A stretch of DNA of 64,000 bases from Acidilobaceae archaeon (GTDB taxonomy: Archaea > Thermoproteota > Thermoprotei_A > Sulfolobales > Acidilobaceae): positions 1 to 64,000 of the forward strand of contig JALWPV010000028.1 of NCBI GenBank assembly GCA_027080775.1, in the 5' to 3' direction. The notes below the pieces were generated by a model that did no database searches, had not been told where the DNA came from, and saw only the letters and a program-made list of their open reading frames with translations. Shown one piece after another: positions 8,409-17,043 of this stretch (positions are counted from its first letter, which is position 1; the number at the start of each line of letters is the position of its first letter). Made by a program: the position numbers and the translations under genes.

Positions 8409-9309
8409 GGTAGCTGAGATATACGGCGATGTGGCCAGGCCCAGGGAGCCCGTTCGGAGCCCCAGCCTGGCCGTGAAGGTCTTAGAGAGGGAGTTCAGGC
8501 TCATAGTCGACGAGAGGATAGTGGCCCTCACCTACGCCGCCTTCATGAATGGGAGGCCCGTCCTCTTCGAGGGCCCGCCCGGCACGGGTAAGACTGAGGT
8601 GGGCGAGGCCCTCCTCGAGCTCTGGGCTGGGAGGAAGCCCTTCCTACTCCCCTGCAGTGAGAACTACGATGAGTACAAGGTCATAGGAGACTTCCACCCA
8701 CTGATAGCGATGCGGAAGGGGTTCAACGAGGAGTCCTTCATCCCGCGTCCACTCCTCGCAGCGTTAATCCTCGACGCTGGCGTCCTCGTAGATGAGATTA
8801 GGAGGAGCAGCGAGGACTTCCAGAACATGCTACTAGACGTGGTTGATAAGCGCAGGATAATAGTGCCAGAGCTGAAGAGGGTCTTCAGGGCGAGGGGCCC
8901 CGGCTTCCAGGTCATATTCACGAGTAACCCCGAGGATATAGCGCAGAACGAGCTGAGCGATGCCTTCCTGAGGAGGGTCGTCAGGATACCCTTCGACTAC
9001 CCCCCACGGGAGGTTGAGGCTAGAATCATAAGGCTGCGCAGCGACAGCGAGCCCAGGCTGGACTCCAACGTGATGAACCTGATCCTCGGCACACTGGAGA
9101 AGCTGAGGAGGTCGGGGCTCTCCCACAAGCCCGGGACCGCGGAGGCTGTAGCCTGGGCCAGGATGGCGCAGGCCCTAGCGAGGCTGAGGGGTAGGAGCGT
9201 CGTCTCCCTGGAGGACGCCTATGATGCCGCCATGGGCGTACTCGTGAAGCGCGTTGAGGACGAGGAAATCGTTGACTCCGTGCTGAGGGAGGAGTTCGGC
9301 CTTGCCTAG
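8368..9309 (+). CDS. MoxR-family AAA+ ATPase
   Basis: From ATG 8368 it has 313 residues. Walker A GPPGTGKT lies at about residues 69-76, Walker B VLVDEI at about 139-144, a sensor-like Asn at FTSNPED, and arginine-finger/sensor 2 candidates in AFLRRVVRI. MoxR ATPases act as chaperone-like remodelers and almost always work with a VWA-domain partner, which is encoded immediately downstream here. GTG 8362 is an alternative start; ATG 8368 follows GGTGG. The gene overlaps the Cas4-like gene by 41 bases and the VWA gene by 8 bases, so the three are almost certainly co-transcribed and translationally coupled. Confidence 0.9.
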   Translation: MAHTHPERDPIEAKVAEIYGDVARPREPVRSPSLAVKVLEREFRLIVDERIVALTYAAFMNGRPVLFEGPPGTGKTEVGEALLELWAGRKPFLLPCSENYDEYKVIGDFHPLIAMRKGFNEESFIPRPLLAALILDAGVLVDEIRRSSEDFQNMLLDVVDKRRIIVPELKRVFRARGPGFQVIFTSNPEDIAQNELSDAFLRRVVRIPFDYPPREVEARIIRLRSDSEPRLDSNVMNLILGTLEKLRRSGLSHKPGTAEAVAWARMAQALARLRGRSVVSLEDAYDAAMGVLVKRVEDEEIVDSVLREEFGLA

Positions 9310-11293
9310 GTACAGCGTTGAAACAGTCATAGACCTGCTGCCGGGGCTGGCGGAGGCCCTCAGGCGCAGGGGGCTGAGAATAGGCACCAGCCAGCTCGTG
9401 GAGGCCGCGAGGCTCCTCAAGAGCTACTCCGCCCTGGAGGCCCGCGAGTACCTTGACGAGGAGGAGGTCTCGCTCGTGCTCGGGGCTGCCCTCTCGCTGA
9501 GGGGCGGTCACGCTGAGGCCCTCAGGGATGAGTTGAGGGGGCTACTTGTAGCAGCCAGGCTGGATGAGGCGGCCCGGGGGATCCAGGAGGAGATAAATGA
9601 GAGGCTCTCCGCGCTGGGCCTCAAACCCGGAGCCAGGGTCGTTAAGAAGAGGATCCTGGGCGGGGGGCCTAGGAGGAGGGAGAGGGTAGCCGCCTACCTC
9701 GAGCTGAAGAGGGTCGGGGTAATAAGAGGCCCCAGGGGGAGGGAGAGGGTAGCCGGGGCAGCTGAGATCTCAGTCATATCTAAGAGACTGGCGAGGCTGG
9801 GCTACCGGAGCATCGAGGACGCAGCGAGGGAGGCTGGCAGAGCGTGGGGCGAGGACGACATAATGCTCCACGCCGAGGCCAGGCTCGGCGCTGGCCGCGA
9901 ACTGGGAGACATGGACACCGACAGGCTCCTCAAGCTAGGGGAGGCGGCCCTCAGGAAGGGGGATCGCAGGCTCCTGAGGAGCGTTGCGGAGGAGCTTGGA
10001 AGGAGGATCCTGAGGGGCGAGAGGGTAGACTCCGAGAAGAGCCTCGAGATACTGCGGAGAGCTGGTGCCCTCAGCCCTGCCCACGAGCGCGCGCTGCTCC
10101 GCAGAGAGCCCGACTTAGTGGCGGCCTCCACCCTCCCGCCGAGGGAGCTGGCATCGCTCGCGGAGAGCCTTGGCGCCGAGAGGGGCGGCCTCCTCGTGTC
10201 GAAGGCCCTCAAGAGGCTAGGCATCGGGGCTGCGAGGGAACTCGTAGCCAACCTCGACCCCGCGCTCCTATGGGCAGTTAAGAAGCACCCCCTCCGGGGC
10301 CCCGAGGCCTCGCTCGTGGACGCGGCGGCCAAGGCTTCTAGGAGCCTCAGGGAGGCCCTCCTCTACGCTGAGACAGGCGAGCCGGGTAGGGCTGACATGG
10401 CTAGGGACCTAGCCTCTAGGAGCCTGGAGGCCCTAGAGGCCCTGGGGGACCCGAGGCTCGGCAGGCTTAGCCGCGGCGAGGTCGAGGCGCTGGCGTCGAT
10501 GGCCCTGGCTATAGTTGACGCCCTAGAGGCCCGGGGTCCGGAAAGCGTCGAGAGCCTAGTGGCTACCCTCAGGAGGCTGGGGCTGCCGAGGGCCCTCCAG
10601 GTCCTGAGGGGCCTCTACTCGAGGGTCACCCCCGAGGCTAGGGGGCTCGTCGCTAGGGCGGCCGCCTCCCTGCTCTACAGGTTCGCTTCACGCGAGGGCC
10701 TGAGGCTACTGCCGAGGAGGCTCACAGCCACGCACGGCCCGGGCAGGCTCGAAGTGCGCCACACGATCTACAGGCTCGGCAGGCTCGCCCAGGACCCCCT
10801 AGTCTTCAGGAGGAGGCTGAGGAGCCGTAGCATAGGCCTTGCCCTCGACGTGAGCGGGAGCATGATTGAGCATAGCGTGTGGGCCCTGAGCATAGCGGTC
10901 CTATTCGCCTCCAACATAGACAGGCTGGTGCTCTTCTCGGCCGAGCCCACAGTCCTCGAGGGGCCCTTCACCCCCATCCAGCTGGCGGAGACCCTCCTAT
11001 CCGCCAGGTTCGCCGGCTACACCGACATCGCCGGCGCCCTGGAGGCCCTCGGAGGCTCGAGGGGGGCGAGGAGGCTCGTGTTGGTGTCGGATCTCAAGCA
11101 AACCCTCGAACCCGGCGACCCCGTGGCTGCGGCTGCGTCCCTGGTTAGGAGGGGCTTCAAGCTCCTCGCAATAACGCCGCCGCTCCACGACGCGGCCACG
11201 CGGAGGAGGCTCGAGGAGGTCGGGGTGAGGGTTAGGGTAGCGTATACCCCGAGGGACGCCGCGAGGGAGGTGCTAAGGAGCCTCCTGAGGTGA
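9302..11293 (+). CDS. VWA-domain protein (CoxE-like), MoxR partner
   Basis: This 663-residue protein starts at TTG 9302 inside the MoxR gene. Residues 1-500 are long, Arg/Leu/Ala/Glu-rich helical repeats with no recognised domain. The C-terminus is a von Willebrand A domain with a complete MIDAS: D516-x-S518-x-S520 (LALDVSGSM), T574 (GYTDIAG) and D597 (LVSDL). Such proteins bind metal through the MIDAS and use it to engage a ligand protein while MoxR remodels the complex. The large helical N-terminus is longer than in simple CoxE proteins and may carry the specificity. The target is unknown. Confidence 0.85.
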   Translation: MPRYSVETVIDLLPGLAEALRRRGLRIGTSQLVEAARLLKSYSALEAREYLDEEEVSLVLGAALSLRGGHAEALRDELRGLLVAARLDEAARGIQEEINERLSALGLKPGARVVKKRILGGGPRRRERVAAYLELKRVGVIRGPRGRERVAGAAEISVISKRLARLGYRSIEDAAREAGRAWGEDDIMLHAEARLGAGRELGDMDTDRLLKLGEAALRKGDRRLLRSVAEELGRRILRGERVDSEKSLEILRRAGALSPAHERALLRREPDLVAASTLPPRELASLAESLGAERGGLLVSKALKRLGIGAARELVANLDPALLWAVKKHPLRGPEASLVDAAAKASRSLREALLYAETGEPGRADMARDLASRSLEALEALGDPRLGRLSRGEVEALASMALAIVDALEARGPESVESLVATLRRLGLPRALQVLRGLYSRVTPEARGLVARAAASLLYRFASREGLRLLPRRLTATHGPGRLEVRHTIYRLGRLAQDPLVFRRRLRSRSIGLALDVSGSMIEHSVWALSIAVLFASNIDRLVLFSAEPTVLEGPFTPIQLAETLLSARFAGYTDIAGALEALGGSRGARRLVLVSDLKQTLEPGDPVAAAASLVRRGFKLLAITPPLHDAATRRRLEEVGVRVRVAYTPRDAAREVLRSLLR

Positions 11294-11301
11294 GGCTCCA
11301 A

Positions 11302-11310
11302 CAATAAAAG
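11302..11310 (+). promoter_or_regulatory. TATA box of the r-protein operon
   Basis: CAATAAAAG lies 25-33 bases before GTG 11335, right after the VWA stop. Transcription would start close to 11335, giving either a leaderless GTG or a short leader for GTG 11353. Confidence 0.45.
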
Positions 11311-11334
11311 CCCCTCGGGTGTCGCAGTGCCGGA

Positions 11335-11784
11335 GTGGGTGGGTGCTGGAGGGTGACGCTTGAAATCCCGCCAGAGTGGCGTAGGTTCCGCTACAGGGGT
11401 AGAAGCCTAGAGGAGCTAATGCAGATGTCTATCGAGGACCTAGCGAAGCTCATGCCGGCCAGGCAGAGGAGGAGCCTGCTGAGGGGGTTCACGCCGGCCC
11501 AGCGTAAGCTGCTGGCTAAGATCAGGAAGGTTAGGAGGAAGCTGGAGGAGGGCAAGCTGAAGAGGCCACCAGTCATAAGGACCCACGTGAGGGACATGAT
11601 AGTCCTCCCCGAGATGGTTGGGCTCACGATAGCCGTATACAACGGCAAGGAGTTCGTGCCGGTCAGGATCACGCCTTGGATGATAGGCCACTATCTGGGA
11701 GAGTTCAGCCACACGACGAAGATCGTGCAGCACGGAGAGCCGGGCCTGAAGGCCACTAGGAGCAGCCTGCACATAGGCAAGTAG
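11335..11784 (+). CDS. rps19: ribosomal protein S19 (uS19)
   Basis: Small-subunit head protein with 149 residues, in the usual archaeal size range. Conserved core: [40 protein letters not shown], and the C-terminal [10 protein letters not shown]...[12 protein letters not shown]. Two GTG starts are possible: 11335, near the expected transcription start, and 11353, preceded closely by GGAGG; both lie upstream of the conserved part. It is the first gene of the cluster. The usual archaeal neighbours L3, L4, L23 and L2 are absent upstream, replaced by the MoxR-VWA genes, so the operon has been split in this lineage. Confidence 0.95.
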   Translation: MGGCWRVTLEIPPEWRRFRYRGRSLEELMQMSIEDLAKLMPARQRRSLLRGFTPAQRKLLAKIRKVRRKLEEGKLKRPPVIRTHVRDMIVLPEMVGLTIAVYNGKEFVPVRITPWMIGHYLGEFSHTTKIVQHGEPGLKATRSSLHIGK

Positions 11785-11797
11785 AGGTGAGGCCGCG

Positions 11798-12268
11798 ATG
11801 CCCCGCTGGGGTTACTCTGTGAAGTTCAGGGACGAGTCGAACATAGCGAAGGCTATGATGTGGGACGTCCCGGTGCACCCGAAGGTCATGAGGGAGGTGG
11901 CCGCCGCCATCAAGGGCATGAGGCTTGCTGAGGCCAAGGCGTTCCTGGAGAGGGTGATCGAGAAGAGGGAGGCGGTACCCTTCAGGAGAGCCCACGGCAA
12001 GCAGGCCCATAGGAGGGGCCTCGCCGACAAGTGGGGGTGGCCCATAGGCAGGTACCCCGTCAAGGCGGCCCGCTACATGCTGAAGCTCCTGAACAACGTG
12101 GAGGCCAACGCCGAATCCAAAGGCCTCGAGATCGAGAGGCTTAAGATAATACACGTAGCCGCCCACAAGGGCATAACGCTGAAGAGGTGGATGCCCAGGG
12201 CCTACGGTAGGGCCTCACCTAAGAACAGGGTGCACAGCCACGTGGAGGTAATAGTTAGGGAGGAGTAG
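11798..12268 (+). CDS. rpl22: ribosomal protein L22 (uL22)
   Basis: This 156-residue protein lines the peptide exit tunnel of the large subunit. Recognisable stretches are WGYSVKF, DVPVHPKVMREVAAAIKGM, the loop RRAHGKQAHRRG and the end RAYGRASPKNRVHSHVEVIV. ATG 11798 follows the S19 stop by 13 bases with a GGTGAGG ribosome-binding-like stretch. Archaeal length and order match S19-L22-S3. Confidence 0.95.
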   Translation: MPRWGYSVKFRDESNIAKAMMWDVPVHPKVMREVAAAIKGMRLAEAKAFLERVIEKREAVPFRRAHGKQAHRRGLADKWGWPIGRYPVKAARYMLKLLNNVEANAESKGLEIERLKIIHVAAHKGITLKRWMPRAYGRASPKNRVHSHVEVIVREE

Positions 12269-12281
12269 GGGGTGCCTGTGG

Positions 12282-13031
12282 TTGGGTAGGGTCGAGAGGT
12301 TCTTCTTGAACCAGGGCTTCCTCCGCGCCAAGATAGATGAGTACCTCGCCGCTAACTTCTACATGGCTGGGTATAGTAGGGTCGAGATCATACCCATGGC
12401 GCTCGGCACGAGGATCCATATATACGCCGAGAGGCCCGCCCTCATCATAGGGCAGAGGGGCGCTACCATTAGGAGGCTCCAGCAGATATTCGAGAAGGTC
12501 TTTGGCATCGAGAACCCCCAGATAACCGTATCCCAGCCCGAGAACCCCGAGCTAGACGCTAGGGTCCAGGCCTTCAGGATAGCGAGGAGCATAGAGATGG
12601 GCTACCACTTCAGGAGGGTTGCCTTCACCGCCCTCCGCAGGATCATGAACGCCGGCGCCCTGGGAGCCGAGATCAAGATAAGCGGTAAGCTAAGGACGGA
12701 GAGGGCCCGCTTCGAGAAGTTCAGGGCAGGTAAGGTCTACAAGGCGGGCGAGAAGGTCGACGAGCTAGTTGACCGCGCCGTGGCTATAGCGAAGCTGCCC
12801 AAGGGCATCATAGGGGTCGAGGTCATAATAGCGAGGCCCGGCAAGCCGGGTGATTACATTAGGATAAAGAACCCCGAGGAGGTGGCGGATGAGCTACAGA
12901 GGCTACGCGAGGAGCTAGAGGCACGGGCGCCCGAGCGGCCCGAGATCGAGGAGCTAATAGAGGAGGCCGCCGGGGAGGAGGCTCCTGGAGCCGAGGAGGC
13001 GACACAGGCGCCTGCCGGGGGTGAAGCTTGA
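12282..13031 (+). CDS. rps3: ribosomal protein S3 (uS3)
   Basis: This 249-residue protein carries an N-terminal KH domain (ALIIGQRGATIRRLQQIFEKVFG, with the GxxG-like GQRG loop) and a C-terminal S3 domain (GALGAEIKISGKL...ARFEKF). It helps form the mRNA entry channel. The last 40 residues are a Glu/Ala-rich acidic tail, common in archaeal S3. TTG 12282 is the only start that keeps the family N-terminus (RVERFFLNQGF). Its TGA overlaps the L29 ATG. Confidence 0.95.
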   Translation: MGRVERFFLNQGFLRAKIDEYLAANFYMAGYSRVEIIPMALGTRIHIYAERPALIIGQRGATIRRLQQIFEKVFGIENPQITVSQPENPELDARVQAFRIARSIEMGYHFRRVAFTALRRIMNAGALGAEIKISGKLRTERARFEKFRAGKVYKAGEKVDELVDRAVAIAKLPKGIIGVEVIIARPGKPGDYIRIKNPEEVADELQRLREELEARAPERPEIEELIEEAAGEEAPGAEEATQAPAGGEA

Positions 13032-13261
13032 TGGGCAAGTACAGGGTCAGAGCCCGTGACATGAGGTCCATGAGCCCCGAGGAGAGGCTCAAGGCGCTCG
13101 AGGAGTGGCGGAGGGAGCTGATAACGCTCCGCTACCAGGCCGCTGCTGGTAGCCTCGAGAGCCCCGGGAAGCTCCGCGAGTATAGGAGGAACATAGCGCG
13201 TATGCTCACAATAATGAGGGAGGAGGAGCTAGGCCTGCGCCGTGGAAGTGGAGAGTCTTGA
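13031..13261 (+). CDS. rpl29: ribosomal protein L29 (uL29)
   Basis: Two-helix large-subunit protein of 76 residues near the exit tunnel. Signature: RDMRSMSPEERLKALEEWRRELITLRYQAAAGSLESPGKLREYRRNIARM. ATG 13031 overlaps the S3 stop by one base (TGATG), better than TTG 13028. The stop overlaps the next start (TTGA). Confidence 0.94.
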   Translation: MGKYRVRARDMRSMSPEERLKALEEWRRELITLRYQAAAGSLESPGKLREYRRNIARMLTIMREEELGLRRGSGES

Positions 13262-13536
13262 GGATCACGCCGCGCAACCTACGCTACCACGATCTCATAG
13301 GACTCGAGGTCGAGGTCCTGAGGCACTACGACCCGGGCCTCATTGGCATCAGGGGGAGGGTGGCCTGGGAGACCCGGCGAGCCCTCCTCGTAGAGAGTGG
13401 GAGACGAGGCCCACTCCTAATCCTTAAAAGTGGTGCTCTCCTAGCATTCCACCTCCCCGGCGGGAGGAGGGTGGTGGTCCCCGGAGACGATCTCGTGGGG
13501 GACCCTATAGAGAGGCTTAAGAGGCTGAGGAGGTGA
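13258..13536 (+). CDS. rnp1: RNase P protein component 1 (Rpp29)
   Basis: This 92-residue protein of the Rpp29/Pop4 family binds RNase P RNA and helps mature tRNA 5' ends. Its Sm-like barrel is visible: HDLIGLEVEVLRHYDPGLIGIRGRVAWETRRALLVE...FHLPGGRRVVVPGDDLVGDP. Its location between L29 and S17 is the usual archaeal arrangement. Some archaea have an eIF1-like gene just before it; here none is present. TTG 13258 overlaps the L29 stop by four bases. Confidence 0.93.
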   Translation: MRITPRNLRYHDLIGLEVEVLRHYDPGLIGIRGRVAWETRRALLVESGRRGPLLILKSGALLAFHLPGGRRVVVPGDDLVGDPIERLKRLRR

Positions 13537-13543
13537 GTAGCCA

Positions 13544-13897
13544 GTGCCAGCCCCGAGGGCGTTAAAGAAACTCTCGATCCCGGGGGTGGAGCCCCCGAAG
13601 AGGACCTGTGACGACCCCAACTGCCCCTGGCACGGGCACTTGAGGGTCAGGGGAGTGCTGCTCGAGGGTATAGTGGAGAAGCTCAGGGCCAAGGGCACAG
13701 CCGTTGTGAGACACGACTACATATACTATGTGAAGAAGTATAAGAGGTACGAGAAGAGGAGCAAGCGCATCAAGGCGCACGTGCCGCCCTGCATCGACGT
13801 CAAGGAGGGTGATCTAGTCGTAATAGGGGAGACGAGGCCCCTCGCCAAGACTGTGAAGTTCGTCGTCCTCGGCGTGAAGAAGAGGGCAGGCGGATAA
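13544..13897 (+). CDS. rps17: ribosomal protein S17 (uS17)
   Basis: This 117-residue OB-fold primary rRNA-binding protein of the small subunit starts at GTG 13544. Archaeal markers are CDDPNCPWHGHLRVRG near the N-terminus and YVKKYKRYEKRSKRIKAHVPPCIDVKEGDLVVIGETRPL. It follows Rpp29 after seven bases. Confidence 0.95.
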   Translation: MPAPRALKKLSIPGVEPPKRTCDDPNCPWHGHLRVRGVLLEGIVEKLRAKGTAVVRHDYIYYVKKYKRYEKRSKRIKAHVPPCIDVKEGDLVVIGETRPLAKTVKFVVLGVKKRAGG

Positions 13898-13943
13898 GTG
13901 TATTAAGCCCTCCCCTCAGAGCGTGCGTGGGGGATAGAAAGAC

Positions 13944-14366
13944 ATGCCAAAAAAGAAGAAGTATGGCGCTGTGATCTCACGCTTCGGGATCAACACGGGC
14001 CTACAGGTTGGGAGCTACGTGAACGTGGCTGATAATAGCGGCGCCAGGGAGGTCATGATCATAAACGTGCCCCTATACAAGACTAGGCTCCGCAGGCTCC
14101 CCAGGGCTGGAGTGGGGGACCTAGTCGTTGCTACTGTTAAGAAGGGCAGCGTCCAGCTGAGGAGGCAGGTCGTCTACGCCGTCGTGGTGAGGCAGAGGAG
14201 ACCCTACAGGAGGCCCGACGGGACCTGGGTCGCATTCGAGGATAATGCTGTAGTGTTGGTCAACCAGGATGGGACCCCGAGGGGCACGGAGATAAGGGGC
14301 CCCATAGCGAGGGAGGCGGCCGAGCGCTGGCCTAGGATAGCGAAGCTCGCCACAATAATAGTCTAG
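13944..14366 (+). CDS. rpl14: ribosomal protein L14 (uL14)
   Basis: This 140-residue large-subunit protein at the subunit interface has the core [21 protein letters not shown] and the C-terminal [42 protein letters not shown] 13944 follows a 46-base gap with a possible weak TATA (GTATTAAG near 13899), so an internal promoter is possible. The short basic start KKKKYG is normal for archaea. Confidence 0.95.
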   Translation: MPKKKKYGAVISRFGINTGLQVGSYVNVADNSGAREVMIINVPLYKTRLRRLPRAGVGDLVVATVKKGSVQLRRQVVYAVVVRQRRPYRRPDGTWVAFEDNAVVLVNQDGTPRGTEIRGPIAREAAERWPRIAKLATIIV

Positions 14367-14380
14367 GAGGGGTGCGCGTC

Positions 14381-14866
14381 ATGGCAAGGCTCACCGGGAG
14401 CAGGCAGCCCCGGAAGCAGAGGAGGGCCTACTATAGGGCCCCACTGCATGTAAGGCAGAAGCTCATGAGCGCCACCCTCAGCCCTGAGCTGAGGGAGAAG
14501 TTCGGTGTGAGGAGTCTACCAGTCCGTAAGGGCGATAAGGTCAAGGTGATGAGGGGCGACTTCAAGGGCCACGTGGGCAAGGTCGTAAAGGTTGACTTGA
14601 AGAGGTACCGCGTCTACATAGATGGCGTCACAATAAAGAGGAGTGATGGCACACCCGTGTTCAGGCCCATACACCCCTCCAACCTAATGATTGTCGAGCT
14701 CGACCTAAGCGATCCCTGGAGGAAGAAGATCCTAGAGAGACGCGGGGCGAGGCCGGAGGAGGTTGAAAGGGCAGCTGAAGCCCCTGCCCCCGGCGAGGCC
14801 GCCGAGGCCGGGGGGGCTAGCGGTGAGTCCCCTGGGCAGGTTGAGGAGGTGAGCCAGAGTGGCTAG
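14381..14866 (+). CDS. rpl24: ribosomal protein L24 (uL24)
   Basis: This 161-residue protein helps start large-subunit assembly. It has a KOW motif ([25 protein letters not shown]) and a typical archaeal start ([27 protein letters not shown]). A Glu/Ala/Gly-rich acidic tail of about 30 residues follows the core. ATG 14381 is preceded by GGAGGGG with good spacing; GTG 14372 is less likely. Confidence 0.94.
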   Translation: MARLTGSRQPRKQRRAYYRAPLHVRQKLMSATLSPELREKFGVRSLPVRKGDKVKVMRGDFKGHVGKVVKVDLKRYRVYIDGVTIKRSDGTPVFRPIHPSNLMIVELDLSDPWRKKILERRGARPEEVERAAEAPAPGEAAEAGGASGESPGQVEEVSQSG

Positions 14867-15617
14867 GATGGGCGGCCAGAGGAGGCTCAAGGCCCTAGCA
14901 GCCCCGAGGTTCTGGCCCATACTCAGGAAGGAGTATAAGTGGACTGTGAAGCCGAGGCCCGGGCCTCATAGCGCTGAGCTTAGCCTGCCGCTGCTCCTGA
15001 TCGTCAGGAACGTCCTAGGATACGCTAAGACGGCCAGGGAGGCTAGGAAGCTGATAAGTGAGGGCCACTTCAAGGTCGATGGGAGGGTTAGGAAGGACTA
15101 TAAGTTCCCGGTAGGCTTGATGGACATCATAGAGGTTGTTGACACGAGTGAGAGATATAGGTTCGTCCCCTATCCCGTCACGTTCTTCAAGTTGCACAGG
15201 ATCCCGGATGATGAGCCCAACGTTAAGCCTGTTAGAATAAACAATAAGACAACCGTGCGGGGAGGCCATATACAATTGAATCTCCACGATGGCAGGAACA
15301 TACTGATCAGAGTGAAGGATCCCAGGAAGCCTGTTGAGGACAACTACAAGACCCTGGGCACGCTACTCATAACCGTGCCGGAGCAGGAGATCAAGGATTA
15401 CATACCCCTGGAGGAGGGCGTCCTAGCAATAACCTTCGCTGGCAGAAACGCTGGCAGGGTCGGCATTGTCAAGGAGATCCAGCACGGCTGGGGCAGGAGG
15501 AGGAGCACCGTGACTCTCCAGGATCGCCGCGGGAACCTCTTCCAGACGAGTCTTGACTACATATTAGTGATAGGCAGGGACAGGCCCTTGATAAGCCTTC
15601 CGGAGGGTGCGTGGTGA
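14859..15617 (+). CDS. rps4e: ribosomal protein S4e (eS4)
   Basis: This 252-residue archaeal/eukaryotic small-subunit protein has an S4-like RNA-binding helix pair ([36 protein letters not shown]) and a KOW-like C-terminal barrel ([17 protein letters not shown]). GTG 14859 overlaps the L24 stop by eight bases; ATG 14868 is the alternative. Position between L24 and L5 is standard for archaea. Confidence 0.95.
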   Translation: MARMGGQRRLKALAAPRFWPILRKEYKWTVKPRPGPHSAELSLPLLLIVRNVLGYAKTAREARKLISEGHFKVDGRVRKDYKFPVGLMDIIEVVDTSERYRFVPYPVTFFKLHRIPDDEPNVKPVRINNKTTVRGGHIQLNLHDGRNILIRVKDPRKPVEDNYKTLGTLLITVPEQEIKDYIPLEEGVLAITFAGRNAGRVGIVKEIQHGWGRRRSTVTLQDRRGNLFQTSLDYILVIGRDRPLISLPEGAW

Positions 15618-16189
15618 TGAGTGCCGTACCCCTACCAGCGGAGACCGTTGAGAGGATCCTCGAGGACTGGAAGGCTCACCCTATGAGGAAGCCGAGGATA
15701 GCTAAGGTCACGGTTAACATTAGCATAGGCTACAGCGGTGAGAGGCTGATGAAGGCTGCCCAGCTGCTTGAGGAGCTGACGGGTCAGAAGCCAATGTTCA
15801 GGAAGGCCAAGAGGACGATAAGAGCATTCGGCGTCAGGAAGGGGGAGAACATAGCTGTCATGGTGACCCTGAGGGGCGAGAGGGCCCTGGACTTCCTGAA
15901 GAGGGCGCTGGAGGCCGTCGGTAGGAGGCTCAAGGTCTCCAGCATAGACGAGCATGGCAACGTTAGCTTCGGCATAGAGGAGCACATACTCATACCCGGC
16001 GTACGCTACGATCCCGAGGTGGGTATACTAGGTATGGACGTCGCCATAACCATCGAGCGCCCCGGCTACAGGATAGCCCGGAGGAAGAGGGCTAAGAGGC
16101 CCCACATCCCCCTGCGCCACAGGGTGAAGAAGGAGGAGACGATGGTGCTATTAACTCAGCTGCTCGGGGTCGAGTGGGTAGAGAAGTAG
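15617..16189 (+). CDS. rpl5: ribosomal protein L5 (uL5)
   Basis: This 190-residue protein binds 5S rRNA in the central protuberance. Core features: [58 protein letters not shown] and [30 protein letters not shown] 15617 overlaps the S4e TGA by one base; GTG 15611 is possible but less coupled. Confidence 0.95.
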   Translation: MSAVPLPAETVERILEDWKAHPMRKPRIAKVTVNISIGYSGERLMKAAQLLEELTGQKPMFRKAKRTIRAFGVRKGENIAVMVTLRGERALDFLKRALEAVGRRLKVSSIDEHGNVSFGIEEHILIPGVRYDPEVGILGMDVAITIERPGYRIARRKRAKRPHIPLRHRVKKEETMVLLTQLLGVEWVEK

Positions 16190-16204
16190 GGGGGGTGCTG
16201 GTGC

Positions 16205-16369
16205 ATGGGTAAGATAAGGCCTCCCAAGCCCAAGATGATGGGGCGCGGGGCCCAGAAGTGCATGAGGTGCGGTACGCGCGATGCCGTGATACAGAAGTAC
16301 GGCCTATACCTCTGTAGGCAGTGCTTCAGGGAGGTAGCGGAGCTGCTGGGCTTCAAGAAGTATAGGTGA
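16205..16369 (+). CDS. rps14: ribosomal protein S14, zinc type (uS14)
   Basis: ATG 16205 opens 54 codons ending at TGA 16367-16369. The protein ends with two Cys pairs, CMRC and CRQC, separated by about 16 residues; these form the zinc site of archaeal S14. Basic Lys/Arg residues and the end GFKKYR fit the family. GGGGGGTG lies just before the start. The gene sits in its usual place between L5 and S8. Confidence 0.95.
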   Translation: MGKIRPPKPKMMGRGAQKCMRCGTRDAVIQKYGLYLCRQCFREVAELLGFKKYR

Positions 16370-16388
16370 CGGCTGGGGGTGGCGGCCC

Positions 16389-16790
16389 ATGGTGATGCTG
16401 GATACCCTAGCTAACGCCCTCGCAACGATATACAACGCTGAGATGAGGGGTAAGAGGGAGGCAATCATAATGCCCGCCAGTAAACTGATAGCATCCGTGC
16501 TGAGGGTGCTACAGAGGGAGGGTTACATAGGTAACTTCGAGTACATAGATGACGGCAGGTGGGGCAAGTTCAGAGTCGAACTCCTCGGCAGGATTAACAA
16601 GATAGGAGTGATCAAGCCCCGCTTCCCAGTCAGCTACAGGGAGCTGGCACGCATGCCGGAATGGCTGAGGAAATACCTGGCTAGCAGGGATATTGGAGTC
16701 CTGATAATCAGTACAAGCAAGGGTGTAATGACCCATAAGGAGGCAATCCAGAACAAGATAGGAGGCGTGCTCCTCGCCTACGTATACTAG
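16389..16790 (+). CDS. rps8: ribosomal protein S8 (uS8)
   Basis: This 133-residue protein binds the central domain of 16S rRNA. Family features: [46 protein letters not shown] and the C-terminal [33 protein letters not shown] 16389 is used; ATG 16395 is two codons later. A 253-base gap follows, the only long break in the operon. Confidence 0.95.
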   Translation: MVMLDTLANALATIYNAEMRGKREAIIMPASKLIASVLRVLQREGYIGNFEYIDDGRWGKFRVELLGRINKIGVIKPRFPVSYRELARMPEWLRKYLASRDIGVLIISTSKGVMTHKEAIQNKIGGVLLAYVY

Positions 16791-17043
16791 CATCCCACAT
16801 TTCCCGTTAAGAGTTCGAGCCCCCTACATGCCGCCTTACTAGCTCGTATAAGGGCGCCACGCGGTGGCTCCCACGCCTCAAGCCCATCCTGGAGGAGGCT
16901 ATCAATGCCAGAGTCCACGGGGCCTGTCCCAGGTGCGCCGGGGTAAGTGGCTTCTGCACGTCAACCTTTTCAACCCTAGAGCCACCCGCCGCCTCCTACG
17001 GGTGGCCTGGCTCTAGAGTGTAGTCAGGAGAGGGGTGCCCTGA
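16791..17043 (+). other. structured gap inside the r-protein operon
   Basis: This gap separates S8 and L6 in an operon where most spacers are below 20 bases. It holds a stop-free stretch of about 210 bases ending at TAG 17018-17020 whose translation looks partly protein-like (LKPILEEAINARV, then CPRC), but no ATG, GTG or TTG opens it. The last part contains a strong hairpin. It may be a decayed gene, a regulatory leader for L6 or a small RNA. No tRNA fold was found. Confidence 0.4.
16976..17016 (+). repeat. hairpin upstream of L6
   Basis: CTAGAG (16976-16981) pairs with CTCTAG (17011-17016) and CCACCCG (16982-16988) with CGGGTGG (16999-17005); a five-base bulge (CCTGG) lies on the right arm. 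Alternative pairing CTAGAGCCA/TGGCTCTAG is also possible. It ends 27 bases before the L6 ATG. No T-run follows, so a classical archaeal terminator is unlikely. Confidence 0.6.

Noticed and set aside
16811-17020. Stop-free stretch with CPRC motif as a small zinc-protein gene
   Set aside because: No ATG, GTG or TTG opens the frame and no ribosome-binding site is present; kept only as part of the structured gap.
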